DNA of 38,530 nt from Oscillospiraceae bacterium. Lineage in GTDB: Bacteria > Bacillota > Clostridia > Oscillospirales > Oscillospiraceae. Below are positions 8,603-17,714 of the stretch, piece by piece. Numbering within the stretch: the stretch's first letter is position 1; every line of letters starts with the position of its first letter. The notes below the pieces were generated by a model. That model saw only the letters and a list, made by a program, of their open reading frames with translations, made no database searches and was not told the origin of the DNA. Position numbers and translations under genes: made by a program. The stretch is taken from NCBI GenBank assembly GCA_902790375.1, contig CADARY010000045.1, positions 1 to 38,530 on the forward strand. Direction: 5' to 3'.

Positions 8603-8707
8603 ATGCGTCGTTTCGATACCGCCAACTGCATGATGATGGAGATGTACATGTGCGGCATGTGCAAGATGATGCGCGCTCAAAACTCTCCATGTTCTCTTTC
8701 TGTTTGA
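8603..8707 (+). CDS. Met/Cys-rich leader peptide (34 aa) upstream of metNIQ
   Basis: A small ORF with ATG at 8603 and TGA at 8705-8707, behind a good ribosome site (GGAAGGGG at 8586-8593, about 9 nt away) and a strong promoter. It contains 9 Met and 4 Cys in 34 residues; the core reads CMMMEMYMCGMCKMM at residues 9-23. It is followed by an intrinsic terminator at 8728-8763 and then the methionine importer. This order (promoter, regulatory-amino-acid-rich peptide, terminator, cognate genes) is that of ribosome-mediated attenuators such as trpL or hisL. Slow decoding of Met (or Cys) codons would alter RNA folding and let transcription reach metN. A protein function such as metal binding by the Met/Cys cluster is the alternative. 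Confidence 0.75.
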   Translation: MRRFDTANCMMMEMYMCGMCKMMRAQNSPCSLSV

Positions 8708-8727
8708 TTGCATACACGCGTTTCAAT

Positions 8728-8772
8728 CAGGTTCGGAAAACGATGGGAGTTTTTCCGGACCTGTTTTTGTTT
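8728..8772 (+). terminator. Attenuator terminator between the leader peptide and metN
   Basis: A 13-bp stem (8728-8740 with 8751-8763, one G-U pair), a 10-nt loop, then TTTTTGTTTC. It lies after the peptide stop and 54 nt before the metN start. A competing pairing is visible: 8679-8690 (AAAACTCTCCAT) with 8743-8753 (ATGGGAGTTTT), 11 bp with one bulged U. It takes the loop and the top of the terminator 3' arm. A weaker hairpin, 8705-8710 with 8724-8729, includes the peptide stop codon. Confidence 0.78.
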
Positions 8773-8816
8773 CACACCATCGCTTATTTGGAGATATGAG
8801 AGGATAGAATGAATAG

Positions 8817-9806
8817 ATGATTGAGATAAAGAATCTTTGCAAGACCTATTCTTCCGCCTCCGGAAATGTGGAAGCGCTGCGCGACATCAACCTCACGATC
8901 GAGGACGGGGAGATCTTCGGCATCATCGGCCTGTCCGGCGCCGGCAAGAGCACCCTGGTGCGCTGCATCAACCTTCTGGAGCGGCCGACCTCCGGCAGCG
9001 TCATCATCGACGGGCAGGATATCACCGTCCTCCCCCGGCCGGAGCTTTTGAAAATGCGCCGCAGCATTTCGATGATCTTTCAGGGCTTCAATCTGCTCGA
9101 GCAGCGCAGCGTCCTGCGCAATGTCACCTTCCCGCTGGAGATTTCCGGGGTGAAGGGACAGGCAGCAAAGCTGAAGGCCATGGAGCTCCTGAAGGTCGTC
9201 GGTCTCGAGGAGAAGGCGGCGGCCTATCCCGCTCAGCTCTCCGGCGGACAGAAGCAGCGCGTCGCCATTGCGCGCGCCCTCGCCTCCGATCCGCGCTACC
9301 TGCTGTGTGACGAGGCGACCTCGGCTCTCGACCCGAACACCACCCGTTCCATTCTGGAGCTGCTGCGCAGCATCAATGAGAAGATGGGCGTGACGATCAT
9401 CGTCATCACCCATGAGATGAAGGTCATCGACCAGATCTGTGACCGGGTGGCCGTCATCGACCAGAGCCGCATCGCGGAATCCGGCAGGGTGAGCGATGTG
9501 TTTGCCAATCCCCAGTCCCAGATTGCCCGCGAGCTGATCCTCCCGCAGGACCGCACCGCCATTGAGACCAGCGGCGGCAAGAAGATCCGCATCATCTTCG
9601 ACGGCATGCAGTCCAAGGAGCCGGTCATCTCCAACATGACGCTCGACTGCCAGGTGCCGGTCAACATCATGTTCGCCGACACAAAGGACTTTGACGGCAT
9701 CGTCTACGGCCATATGATCATCGAGCTGCCCACCGATGCGCACCAGGCCGAGAAGGTCATCGCCTGGCTTAAAAACAGCGACGTCAAGTGGAAGGAGGAA
9801 GACTGA
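8817..9806 (+). CDS. metN: Methionine ABC importer ATP-binding protein MetN
   Basis: The ATPase of the MetNIQ methionine importer. Walker A is GLSGAGKST (38-46), the signature is LSGGQKQR, and Walker B is LLCDEATSALD. The C-terminal 80 residues form the NIL (ACT-like) domain that binds intracellular methionine and inhibits transport in this family. Length 329 aa is normal. The start overlaps a minimal ORF, ATGAATAGATGA at 8809-8820; the GAGAGGA site at 8798-8804 is 4 nt from that ATG and 12 nt from the metN ATG, an unusual arrangement that might couple initiation. The stop overlaps the metI start by one base. Confidence 0.95.
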   Translation: MIEIKNLCKTYSSASGNVEALRDINLTIEDGEIFGIIGLSGAGKSTLVRCINLLERPTSGSVIIDGQDITVLPRPELLKMRRSISMIFQGFNLLEQRSVLRNVTFPLEISGVKGQAAKLKAMELLKVVGLEEKAAAYPAQLSGGQKQRVAIARALASDPRYLLCDEATSALDPNTTRSILELLRSINEKMGVTIIVITHEMKVIDQICDRVAVIDQSRIAESGRVSDVFANPQSQIARELILPQDRTAIETSGGKKIRIIFDGMQSKEPVISNMTLDCQVPVNIMFADTKDFDGIVYGHMIIELPTDAHQAEKVIAWLKNSDVKWKEED

Positions 9807-10486
9807 TGCTCTCCGAAACCTTTTACAAGCTCTGGAATGCCGGCATCCTGCAGCGCGGCGTCTGGGAGACGATCTACATGACCGTCATTTCCACGGCGAT
9901 CTCCTATGTGATCGGACTGCCGCTCGGCGTGGTGCTGAATATCACGGACCGGGAGGGCATTTATCCCATCCCCTGGTTCAACCGTCTGCTCGGCATGATC
10001 GTCAATTTTTTCCGTTCGATTCCCTTTATTATCCTGATGGTTGCCATGCTTCCCGTGGCAAACTTTATTGTAGGCACCTCGCTCGGCAACAAGGCCATGA
10101 TCGTCATGCTGGTCATCGCGGCCTCGCCCTACATTGCGCGCATGGTGGAATCCTCCCTCAAGGAGGTCAACGCCGGCGTCATTGAGGCGGCCCAGTCCAT
10201 GGGGGCCAACAATTTCCAGATCGTGACCAAGGTCCTGCTGCCGGAGGCCAAGCCCTCGCTCATCATGGGCGCCGTGATCTCCATGGTGACGATCCTCGGC
10301 TACTCGGCCATGTCCGCCACCATCGGCGGCACCGGCCTCGGTCAGATTGCCATCAGCTACGGCCACCAGCGCTTCAATCCCGATATCAAGTGGATCTGTG
10401 TATTTCTGACTGTAATAATCGTTCAGATTATTCAGGAGGTGGGGACTGCCGTTGCGCACCGCACCGATAAACGCATCACCAAGTAA
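9806..10486 (+). CDS. metI: Methionine ABC importer permease MetI
   Basis: A 226-aa integral membrane permease with five to six hydrophobic segments. The EAA loop that docks onto the ATPase is visible (EVNAGVIEAAQSMGANNFQI). I chose the ATG at 9806, which overlaps the metN TGA and follows AAGGAGGAA, over the upstream in-frame ATG at 9788. It forms the membrane channel of MetNIQ between metN and metQ, with metQ starting 25 bp after its stop. Confidence 0.94.
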   Translation: MLSETFYKLWNAGILQRGVWETIYMTVISTAISYVIGLPLGVVLNITDREGIYPIPWFNRLLGMIVNFFRSIPFIILMVAMLPVANFIVGTSLGNKAMIVMLVIAASPYIARMVESSLKEVNAGVIEAAQSMGANNFQIVTKVLLPEAKPSLIMGAVISMVTILGYSAMSATIGGTGLGQIAISYGHQRFNPDIKWICVFLTVIIVQIIQEVGTAVAHRTDKRITK

Positions 10487-10511
10487 ACCCAAATCTTCAA
10501 AAAAGGAGAAC

Positions 10512-11432
10512 ATGAACATGAAAAGAAATCTCGCTTTGATCCTTGTCCTGGCGCTTGTAGTCCTGAGCCTGAGCGCCTGCGGAGGCTCCTCCTCCGCGCC
10601 CGCCGCCACCGCAGCCCCCACGGAAGCGCCCGCCACCGAGGCTCCCGCTGCCACCGAGGCTCCCGCCGCCACCGAGGCTCCCGCCGCTTCCGAGCCCGTA
10701 AAGCTCGTTGTCGGCGCAAGCTCCACCCCCCACGGCGAGCTGCTTGAGATCGTCAAGCCCGTTCTCGCCCAGCAGAACATCGACCTCGAAATCGTCATTT
10801 ACGACGACTACGTGCTGCCCAACACCGCTCTGCAGGACGGCACCCTGGACGCCAACTACTTCCAGCATGCCCCCTATATGAACAGCTTCAACGCCTCCAA
10901 TGGCACGGATCTCGTCTCTGCCGGTCTTGTCCACTATGAGCCCATGGGCATCTACAGCTCCAGCCTCAAGGATCTCAAGGACCTGGCTGCCGGCGCCACC
11001 ATCCTCGTGCCCGATGACGAGTCCAACCAGACCCGCGCCCTGCTCCTGCTGCAGCAGGAGGGCCTGATCGTCCTGCCCGAGGGCGCCTCCGTTGACACCG
11101 CCCCCTCCGTGCTCGACATCAAGGACGCCAAGGGCTACAATGTCCAGGCCGCCCAGGCCGACGCTGTTCCCTCCCTGCTGGCCAACAGCGCTGAGGGCAC
11201 CATTGCCGTCATCAACTACAACTACGCTCTGAACGCCGGCTTCAAGACCACCGACGCTCTGGCCATCGAGGACGCCTCCGGCAACGCCGCCCAGACCTAC
11301 GCAAACCTCGTGGCCGTCCGCCGCGGTGACGAGTCCCGTCCCGAGATCGTCGCCCTGGTCAAGGCCCTGCAGGACGGCGCAGTCGATACCTTCAACGCCA
11401 ACACCGGCGCCGGCATCGTCTCCATCAAGTAA
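10512..11432 (+). CDS. metQ: Methionine-binding lipoprotein MetQ (NlpA family)
   Basis: A 306-aa substrate-binding lipoprotein. The start ATG (MNMKRN) follows AAAGGAG; an upstream in-frame ATG at 10452 overlaps metI and lacks this site. The signal peptide ends in the lipobox LSAC with Cys23 as the lipid-modified residue. A flexible Ala/Pro/Thr linker with repeated TEAPAA units (about residues 30-52) follows, then the NlpA fold (ASSTPHGELLEIVKPVL and NYFQHAPYMNSFN, typical of MetQ). It is the last gene of the operon and is closed by a terminator. The specificity (L- or D-Met) cannot be told from sequence. Confidence 0.94.
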   Translation: MNMKRNLALILVLALVVLSLSACGGSSSAPAATAAPTEAPATEAPAATEAPAATEAPAASEPVKLVVGASSTPHGELLEIVKPVLAQQNIDLEIVIYDDYVLPNTALQDGTLDANYFQHAPYMNSFNASNGTDLVSAGLVHYEPMGIYSSSLKDLKDLAAGATILVPDDESNQTRALLLLQQEGLIVLPEGASVDTAPSVLDIKDAKGYNVQAAQADAVPSLLANSAEGTIAVINYNYALNAGFKTTDALAIEDASGNAAQTYANLVAVRRGDESRPEIVALVKALQDGAVDTFNANTGAGIVSIK

Positions 11433-11458
11433 TCATTCCCAAAGCGCAAGGAACTTTT

Positions 11459-11500
11459 GCCCCTGTTGCAGCGTCTGTTGCAATAGGGGCTTTTCTTTTT
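11459..11500 (+). terminator. Intrinsic terminator of metNIQ
   Basis: A 12-bp stem with one G-U pair (11459-11470 with 11479-11490), a short loop and the tail TTTTCTTTTT. Confidence 0.85.
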
Positions 11501-11564
11501 CAGAAAAAGCGGTATAATAACAGTATTCCCCGGTTTTAACCGGAAGGAAAGGAAGGCGAACTTT

Positions 11565-12359
11565 TTGAAGAAACGTAATACCGTCAAGATTATTTTGATT
11601 GTGCTGTGCATCATCCTGCTGTGCGTTTTCGTCTACAGCGGTTATAAGATCATCACCACCATCCGAGGCTACAAGCAGGCGGAAAAGACCTATACCGAGG
11701 TGGCAAACCAGTTTGCCACGGTGGTGTCCTCTCCCACGCCCGTGCCGGTGGAGAGCGAGCAGCCCCAGGACGACGGCATCGACCCCGAGGTCAGCCCCCT
11801 GAACATCGACTTTGCCGGTCTTCGCGCCCAGAGCACCGATTACGTGGCCTGGATCTATGGTCCCAACACCGTCATCAACTACCCCATTGCCTACACCGAC
11901 GACAACTTCTATTACCTCGACCACATCCCCGGTGAGATCCAGAACGCCAACGGCACCATCTTCATCGACTGCCGCAACGCCTCGGACTTCTCCGACCAGA
12001 ACACCTGCGTCTACGGCCACAATATGAATGACGGCTCCATGTTTGCAAGCCTCCGTAACTACCGGGACGCAAACTACTACACCGAGCACCCGGTCATCTA
12101 TCTGAGCACCCCGGACTTTAACTACCGCCTTGATCTGATCGCGGGCTTCATTACCGAGCCGACGTCCTTCGCCTATGCGAGTACCTTCGACACGCCCGAG
12201 CAGTTCATGGGCCACATTGAGCTCATCAAGGATCTGTCCACCTTCAAGTCTGATGTGCAGGTCAACGAGACCGACAAGATCGTCACCCTCTCCACCTGCA
12301 CCTATGAGCGCGACGACGGCCGCTATGTCGTGGTCGGCAAGCTCACAAGGATTCACTGA
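11565..12359 (+). CDS. Class B sortase
   Basis: A 264-aa transpeptidase that would attach sorting-signal proteins to the cell envelope. Topology is type II: an N-terminal membrane segment (residues 8-30), a Pro-rich linker, then the sortase barrel. The catalytic His lies in VYGHNMNDGSMFASL and the Cys-Arg pair in LSTCTYERDDGRYVVVGKL, both in class B form. The start is TTG at 11565, with AAGGAAGG about 9 nt upstream. A TATAAT at 11513-11518 is a possible -10 with a poor -35. No sorting-signal substrate is encoded in the window. Confidence 0.9.
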   Translation: MKKRNTVKIILIVLCIILLCVFVYSGYKIITTIRGYKQAEKTYTEVANQFATVVSSPTPVPVESEQPQDDGIDPEVSPLNIDFAGLRAQSTDYVAWIYGPNTVINYPIAYTDDNFYYLDHIPGEIQNANGTIFIDCRNASDFSDQNTCVYGHNMNDGSMFASLRNYRDANYYTEHPVIYLSTPDFNYRLDLIAGFITEPTSFAYASTFDTPEQFMGHIELIKDLSTFKSDVQVNETDKIVTLSTCTYERDDGRYVVVGKLTRIH

Positions 12360-12406
12360 TTTTGAGACGAAAGATTTTCATGAGGCTTTAACATGGAGGT
12401 ACCGAA

Positions 12407-14293
12407 ATGCCCCGAAATATCCTTCTAATCACACTGGACACTCTTGAGGCGGACTGCGCCCTGCAGTATTATTCCGTGAAAAACGAATACGGCTTCGACT
12501 ACTGCGAGGCTATGCAGAGCATGGAAGCAAGCGCCAAGTATGTCCTGTCCCGCTATCCCATTGATGAGATTCTCGTCATCGGGGACGAGGTGAACCCCGA
12601 CGGGAGCGGCGAAAAATCATATCTTCTGAAGGACGCCGGCACGCTCCTTTCCGGAAATTCAGGAACGCTCTCTGCCTTCGATCTGTTTCGCTGCCGGATC
12701 GCGCAGTATATCGGCGAGCAGAGCCTGGAGCAGCAGGCTTATGAGTCGCTCCTGCCGGAGGCGGAACGCGCAAAGCTTGCAGACTTCACCCGGGACTTTC
12801 TGGAGAAGCACTCCGAGCAGGACACGAAGCGGCTCAACCGCTTTTTTAATGAGCTGGCGTGCAGCCGGGAGCTTTTTGAGCTGTTCCGGCAAGACCTTCT
12901 CAAGACCTTTCCGAATGCTCGAAAGAATCCGCAGCTTTATATGAGGTGGGCAAAAAACTACCTGTACATGCAGTTAAAGCCCTCTGCCAAGCTGGAAATC
13001 CTTCCGATCAATGAGAATATCCGCGCCCGTTATTTATACACAGACATGCTGGATAAGCCGGAGTACTGGCTCAACAGTGTTCTGAGCAAAGATCCGAACG
13101 CTCCCGAAGCCGACGACGAAATCAGGCTCTACGTCTCACTGAGCAATACCTCCTCGATTGATGCGCACCTTGTCCTGAATTTGCTGGATATTCTGACTTC
13201 CACACCGGGAAACAGGATCCATCTGAAGAAGAATTACAAGGTCACCGACCCTGCCCGGCATCTGGTCGGAGAGATTCAGGATAACACCGCTGTTTCCCTC
13301 AGTACGAATCTGGTGACTGCGGCGCACGCCTTCCTGAACTACGGCAAAACGGATATGCTCGTGTCTTTCTGTGAAAACAGCGGAGAGCAGGACGAACGGA
13401 TCAACCGCCTGATCTATGCCGCGCGGCATGTGGATGTGGGCATCTCCATGTGCAACATTTCAGAGATACAGTTGGGGATCCGGATGCTGCGCAGCCTGTT
13501 CATGGAGCAGCGATCCTGGACGGGAGAGAGCGAGTACGGGCTTCTGTTCGGTATGCTCGCCGGGTGCATTGAGTCCGATTACGCCCCGCTGCTGTCGGAG
13601 GACGGCACGATCTCGTTTATCAAGCTCATCAAATGGGCCTATCGGCACCAGCTGTATCAGCAGGTCCTGACTCTGATCGAATCCAATGCGCCTATGCATT
13701 TTGTAAAAGCCGGCATCTTCTATTACTGCGACAGCGAAGAGAGCAAGCCCGCGGTCACGAGGCTGTTCGCCCAGAAGATGTTGGAAATGAAGCCCTCTGA
13801 ATACGTTAAAATGAATGATTTGGATTATTACTTTGTCAAGTACTATGATCGCGAAAATGTCAGGTTCGACAGAAACCAGGACAGAAATCTCATGTACGCC
13901 ATCCTCCGTGCGCAGTCCCTCGAAAAACAGCCCACGGAAAAGATCAGTGGTCATACTGCGTGTGACAGCATAGAGACTGTGCAGAACGTCCTGTATGCCT
14001 ATTTTCACCTCTCTTTTATACGCAACAAAATCAGCCATGCCAACGCCGATGCCATGGTAGAGACACGCCTGATCGTATCCGATAAAGATATCAGCTCTTC
14101 CATGATCCTGATGAAGGAGAGTATTGAATACTTCATCATGTGCTATGAAAAGGCCCTGGGTGAAGCACAGGGCAAGGATCCGACCATCGTCTCCATTTCC
14201 CCTGAGAATATCCAGCGCGTCGCCACGAGCATGAGACGCGGGAAAAACCAGGAGCCTCAGCATAAATCTCCCGCAGGCAATTCTCCCGCATAA
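12407..14293 (+). CDS. Orphan CARF-HEPN protein (Csm6/Csx1-like, TM1812-type) without CRISPR
   Basis: A 628-aa protein. The N-terminus (NILLITLDTLEADCALQYY, then YPIDEILVIGDE near residues 50-62) has the strand-loop-helix-strand layout of CARF domains that bind cyclic oligoadenylate. Near residue 539 the C-terminal region has FIRNKISHA, a perfect R-x4-H motif (R539, H544) of HEPN ribonucleases. Together they suggest a ligand-activated RNase of the Csm6/Csx1 kind. No cas gene or CRISPR array is present. The RBS GGAGGT is 7 nt before the ATG, and the gene starts 47 bp after the sortase. Its codon use is less GC-rich than its neighbours, suggesting transfer. The HEPN motif is clear; the CARF call is an inference from fold pattern. 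Confidence 0.62.
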   Translation: MPRNILLITLDTLEADCALQYYSVKNEYGFDYCEAMQSMEASAKYVLSRYPIDEILVIGDEVNPDGSGEKSYLLKDAGTLLSGNSGTLSAFDLFRCRIAQYIGEQSLEQQAYESLLPEAERAKLADFTRDFLEKHSEQDTKRLNRFFNELACSRELFELFRQDLLKTFPNARKNPQLYMRWAKNYLYMQLKPSAKLEILPINENIRARYLYTDMLDKPEYWLNSVLSKDPNAPEADDEIRLYVSLSNTSSIDAHLVLNLLDILTSTPGNRIHLKKNYKVTDPARHLVGEIQDNTAVSLSTNLVTAAHAFLNYGKTDMLVSFCENSGEQDERINRLIYAARHVDVGISMCNISEIQLGIRMLRSLFMEQRSWTGESEYGLLFGMLAGCIESDYAPLLSEDGTISFIKLIKWAYRHQLYQQVLTLIESNAPMHFVKAGIFYYCDSEESKPAVTRLFAQKMLEMKPSEYVKMNDLDYYFVKYYDRENVRFDRNQDRNLMYAILRAQSLEKQPTEKISGHTACDSIETVQNVLYAYFHLSFIRNKISHANADAMVETRLIVSDKDISSSMILMKESIEYFIMCYEKALGEAQGKDPTIVSISPENIQRVATSMRRGKNQEPQHKSPAGNSPA

Positions 14294-14354
14294 GGCACTT
14301 CCGGGGGTGCAGCAATGCCCCCCCTTACGACGCCTGATATTTGTGCATAATGAA

Positions 14355-14396
14355 GCACCAGCCAAGTCCTTTTGGACCTGACTGGTGCATTTTTTC
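14355..14396 (+). terminator. Intrinsic terminator of the CARF-HEPN gene
   Basis: A stem of GCACCAG with CTGGTGC (14355-14361, 14382-14388), extended by an inner AAGTCC/GGACCT-type stem, followed by ATTTTTTC. The hairpin also lies downstream of rpsU on the other strand, but the T-tract favours the plus direction. Confidence 0.8.
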
Positions 14397-14428
14397 TGAC
14401 GCTGTTATGCAACGCCTTTTACATGTCA

Positions 14429-14614
14429 TTAATAGAAACGCTTATTCTTGTTCTTGCGAGCGGCCTCGGATTTCTTACGGCGCTTGACGCTGGGGCTCTG
14501 GTAGTACTCCTTCTTCCTGAGGTCGGCCAGAACGCCGGACTTCGCGCAGCTGCGCTTGAATCTCTTCAGAGCATTGTCCAGAGACTCATTCTCCTTGACG
14601 TAGATTTCAGACAT
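14429..14614 (-). CDS. rpsU: 30S ribosomal protein S21
   Basis: A 61-aa basic ribosomal protein of the small subunit. The sequence [19 protein letters not shown] and the Arg/Lys-rich C-terminus are diagnostic of S21. The start at 14614 follows GGAGGGAGGG; an upstream ATG would include the ribosome site itself and is rejected. It lies downstream of leuS on the same strand, 84 bp away. Confidence 0.96.
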   Translation of the reverse strand: MSEIYVKENESLDNALKRFKRSCAKSGVLADLRKKEYYQSPSVKRRKKSEAARKNKNKRFY

Positions 14615-14698
14615 GTATTTCCCTCCCTCCAAATACGCCTTGCGGCGCTTTAAGGGCCAATGAATTGGCTTTACGGGTTAAGCCTCAAATGTCAATGA

Positions 14699-17206
14699 TT
14701 ACTTTGCCGGCTTGAGGATCAAATTGATGATCTTGTTTTTCACGACAATGGTCTTGACGATCTGCATGCCCTGGAGCTGACGCTGGATCTTTTCGTCCTT
14801 GCAGGCGGTGTCGATAATGAACTGCTCGTCGGCGTCGGCGGGCACGATGATGGTGGAGCGGAGCTTGCCGTTGACCTGGACTGCCATCTCGCGCTCGGCA
14901 TCGACGGTCTTTGCCTCGTCATATTTAGGCCAGGGCATCTGCATGGCCATCTTGCCGTACTTTTCAGCAAAGCCGAGCTGCTCCCACATCTCCTCGGCGA
15001 TGTGCGGGGCGAAGGGAGAGAGCATCTCCGCGAGGTACATGAGATCGCCCTTCGTGCAGCCGTTGGTGTAGAACTCGTTGACCATGGTCATGAGCTGGGC
15101 GATGGCGGTGTTCATCTTGAGGGTGTCGATATCCTCGCTCACCTTCTTGATGCTCTTGTGGATGATGGGCTCGTTCTTCTTTGTGACGGCCTCGTCGTCC
15201 GAAGCCTGCTCCATCAGATTCCAGCAGCGGTCCAGGAAGCGCTTGGAGCCCTTCACAGCCTCGTCGGACCAGGTGGCGGTCTTCTCAAAGTCGCCGATGA
15301 ACATGATATACACGCGCATGGTGTCCGCGCCGTAGGCCTTGACGACATCGTCGGGGTTGACGACATTGCCGAGGGACTTGGACATCTTGACGCTGGGACG
15401 CAGGGCTTCATTGCCGTAACGCTCGATCAGGGCCTGCTTTTCCTCCTCGGTCTCGACGTTTCCGACATAGTGGGGGTTCCTGCCGAGGATCATGCCGTGG
15501 GAGGTGCGCTTCTGATACGGCTCCTTGGTGTGCACGACGCCGATGTCGTACAGGAACTTGTGCCAGAAGCGGCTGTAGAGGAGATGGAGCGTGGTGTGCT
15601 CCATGCCGCCGTTATACCAGTCGACAGGTCCCCAGTACTCCTCGGCCTCCCGGGAGAAGGGGGCATCGTCGTTGTGGGGGTCCATATAGCGCAGGAAGTA
15701 CCAGCAGGAGCCGGCCCAGTTCGGCATGGTGTCGGTCTCGCGTTTGGCGGGGCCGCCGCAGCAGGGGCAGGTGGTGTTGACCCAGTCGGTCATCTTGCTG
15801 AGGGGGGATTCGCCGTCGTCGGTGGGCTCATAGCTCTCCACCTGCGGGAGAACAAGCGGCAGCTCGCTCTCGGGAATGGGAACCCAGCCGCATTTCTCGC
15901 AGTTGACAAGGGGGATCGGCTCGCCCCAATAGCGCTGACGGGAGAAGACCCAGTCGCGCAGCTTGTAGTTGACCTTCTCCTTGCCCCAGCCCTGTTCCTC
16001 GGCATATTTCTTCATGGCGGGGATCGCTTCCTTGACGGTCATGCCGTTGAGGAAGCCGGAGTTTACCATGATGGCGTCCTCATCCTTGGAGACAAAGGCC
16101 TCCCTGGTGATGTCGCCGCCCTTGACGACCTCGACGATGGGCAGGCCGAACTTGGTGGCAAATTCCCAGTCTCGCTGGTCGTGGCCCGGCACGCCCATGA
16201 CGATGCCGGTGCCGTAGCCCATGAGGACATAGTCGGAGGTGAACATCGGCACCACCGCGCCGGTGGCGGGGTTGATGACCTCAATGCCCTCGAGGCGCAC
16301 GCCGGTCTTGTCCTTGTTGAGCTCGCCGCGCTCAAAATCGGACTTGCGGGAGGCGGCCTCCTGGTACGCCTTGACCTCGTCCCAGTTTTTGATAAGCTGC
16401 TTCCACTTCCCAAGCAGCGGATGCTCGGGAGAGATGACCACATAGCTCACGCCGAAGAGGGTGTCGGCGCGGGTGGTGTAGACGGTAATGTCGTCGGGAG
16501 TATTGGTTTTGAAGGTGACTTCGCAGCCGGTGGAGCGGCCGATCCAGTTCTTCTGCTGAACCTTGACGCGCTCGATGAAATCCAGATCATCCAGATCGTC
16601 GATCAGACGGTCGGCGTATTTTGTGATGCGCAGCATCCACTGGCTCTTCTCCTTGCGCACGACCGGGGAGCCGCAGCGCTCACACACGCCCTCCACGACC
16701 TCCTCATTGGCAAGGCCGCATTTGCAGCTCGTGCACCAGTTGATGGGCATGGTGGTCTTGTAGGCAAGGCCCTTCTTGAACATCTGCAGGAAGATCCACT
16801 GGGTCCACTTGTAGTACTTGGGGTCGGTGGTGTCCACGACGCGATCCCAGTCAAAGCCGTAGCCAAGCATCTTGAGCTGCCGGGTAAAGTTCTCGATGTT
16901 CTGCTTTGTGACGATGGCGGGGTGGATGTGGTTCTTGATGGCGAAGTTCTCCGTCGGCAGGCCGAACGCGTCAAAGCCGATGGGATAGAGGACGTTGTAG
17001 CCCTCCATACGCTTTTTCCTGGTGACGATGTCGATGGCGGTAAAGGGGCGCGGATGGCCCACGTGCAGGCCTGCAGCCGAGGGGTACGGGAATTCGATGA
17101 GGCCGTAGAACTTCGGCTTGTCACTCCCGGTGACGGCGGCGTAAGGCTTGCTGACTTCCCATCTGTCCTGCCATTTCTTTTCAATGGCCGCGAAATCATA
17201 TCTCAT
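14699..17206 (-). CDS. leuS: Leucyl-tRNA synthetase
   Basis: A class I aminoacyl-tRNA synthetase that charges tRNA-Leu. It is 835 aa, full length. The HIGH-type motif is HVGH (48-51) and KMSKS is at 607-611. A zinc-type Cys cluster (CTSC, CERCGS) and the CP1 editing domain ([14 protein letters not shown]) are present, and the C-terminal anticodon-binding and tail domains are intact. The start ATG follows GGGAGAGAAG. Only 66 bp separate it from rsfS, too short for a T-box leader, so it is probably cotranscribed with rsfS. Confidence 0.97.
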   Translation of the reverse strand: MRYDFAAIEKKWQDRWEVSKPYAAVTGSDKPKFYGLIEFPYPSAAGLHVGHPRPFTAIDIVTRKKRMEGYNVLYPIGFDAFGLPTENFAIKNHIHPAIVTKQNIENFTRQLKMLGYGFDWDRVVDTTDPKYYKWTQWIFLQMFKKGLAYKTTMPINWCTSCKCGLANEEVVEGVCERCGSPVVRKEKSQWMLRITKYADRLIDDLDDLDFIERVKVQQKNWIGRSTGCEVTFKTNTPDDITVYTTRADTLFGVSYVVISPEHPLLGKWKQLIKNWDEVKAYQEAASRKSDFERGELNKDKTGVRLEGIEVINPATGAVVPMFTSDYVLMGYGTGIVMGVPGHDQRDWEFATKFGLPIVEVVKGGDITREAFVSKDEDAIMVNSGFLNGMTVKEAIPAMKKYAEEQGWGKEKVNYKLRDWVFSRQRYWGEPIPLVNCEKCGWVPIPESELPLVLPQVESYEPTDDGESPLSKMTDWVNTTCPCCGGPAKRETDTMPNWAGSCWYFLRYMDPHNDDAPFSREAEEYWGPVDWYNGGMEHTTLHLLYSRFWHKFLYDIGVVHTKEPYQKRTSHGMILGRNPHYVGNVETEEEKQALIERYGNEALRPSVKMSKSLGNVVNPDDVVKAYGADTMRVYIMFIGDFEKTATWSDEAVKGSKRFLDRCWNLMEQASDDEAVTKKNEPIIHKSIKKVSEDIDTLKMNTAIAQLMTMVNEFYTNGCTKGDLMYLAEMLSPFAPHIAEEMWEQLGFAEKYGKMAMQMPWPKYDEAKTVDAEREMAVQVNGKLRSTIIVPADADEQFIIDTACKDEKIQRQLQGMQIVKTIVVKNKIINLILKPAK

Positions 17207-17272
17207 ATCGGATCTTCTCTCCCTAAAGTGTTTCGGGTCGGTCCGGGGAACGACCCTGCGGTGTATTGGAAC

Positions 17273-17635
17273 TTATTCGGCGCTTACAAGCGTTTTCGGG
17301 TCAACAACGGCGGCGTCGCTCCACAGGCGCTCGAGGTCATAGAACTTTCTGGCCTCGTCGGTGAAGACGTGCACGATCACGCAGCCGAAGTCCATCAGCA
17401 CCCAGATATCCGAGCGCAGACCCTCACGGCGCGTGGGGAGCTCCCCTGCTTCGGAGAGCTGCTTGTCCACCTCGTCTACCAGGGCCTTGATGTGGGTGGA
17501 GGAGGTACCGTTGCAGATAACAAAGTAGTCGGCGAGCACGGTATGCTCCGTGGTTCTGAGGACCTTGACGTCCGTTGCCTTTTTGTCCTCAAGGGCTTTT
17601 GCGGCGATCGAGGCGATCTGTTCGGCAGTAAGCAT
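17273..17635 (-). CDS. rsfS: Ribosomal silencing factor RsfS
   Basis: A 120-aa member of the RsfS/DUF143 family, which binds ribosomal protein L14 (uL14) and blocks subunit joining under starvation. Motifs ADYFVICNGTSSTHIKAL and DFGCVIVHVF are characteristic. A near-consensus RBS (TAGGAGG) precedes the ATG. It sits between nadD-yqeK and leuS, the usual nadD-yqeK-rsfS neighbourhood of Firmicutes. Confidence 0.95.
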   Translation of the reverse strand: MLTAEQIASIAAKALEDKKATDVKVLRTTEHTVLADYFVICNGTSSTHIKALVDEVDKQLSEAGELPTRREGLRSDIWVLMDFGCVIVHVFTDEARKFYDLERLWSDAAVVDPKTLVSAE

Positions 17636-17714
17636 GTTTTTTCCTCCTAACTTTATTTCTTATTTTAAGTATATCATCCTTTTCTTAAACACAGGTTCCC
17701 ATCTCATCTGAGCG

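Noticed and set aside
8569-8799. 76-codon frame overlapping the leader peptide
   Set aside because: It is in a different frame, starts at the -10 box before the transcription start and has no RBS; the 34-codon ORF has both.
8429-8816. SAM riboswitch, T-box or other known Met-sensing RNA upstream of metN
   Set aside because: No S-box core or T-box GGTGGnACCGCG was found; the leader ORF plus terminator explains the region better.
12360-14430. CRISPR array or cas genes near the CARF-HEPN gene
   Set aside because: No regularly spaced repeats and no Cas protein in the flanking sequence.
14372-14653. 93-codon plus-strand frame opposite rpsU
   Set aside because: Shadow of ribosomal protein S21.
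17207-17272. T-box leader for leuS
   Set aside because: Only 66 bp, with no stem I or T-box sequence.
15002-17650. 882-codon plus-strand frame opposite leuS and rsfS
   Set aside because: Shadow of two well-identified genes; composition is low-complexity and no family is recognisable.
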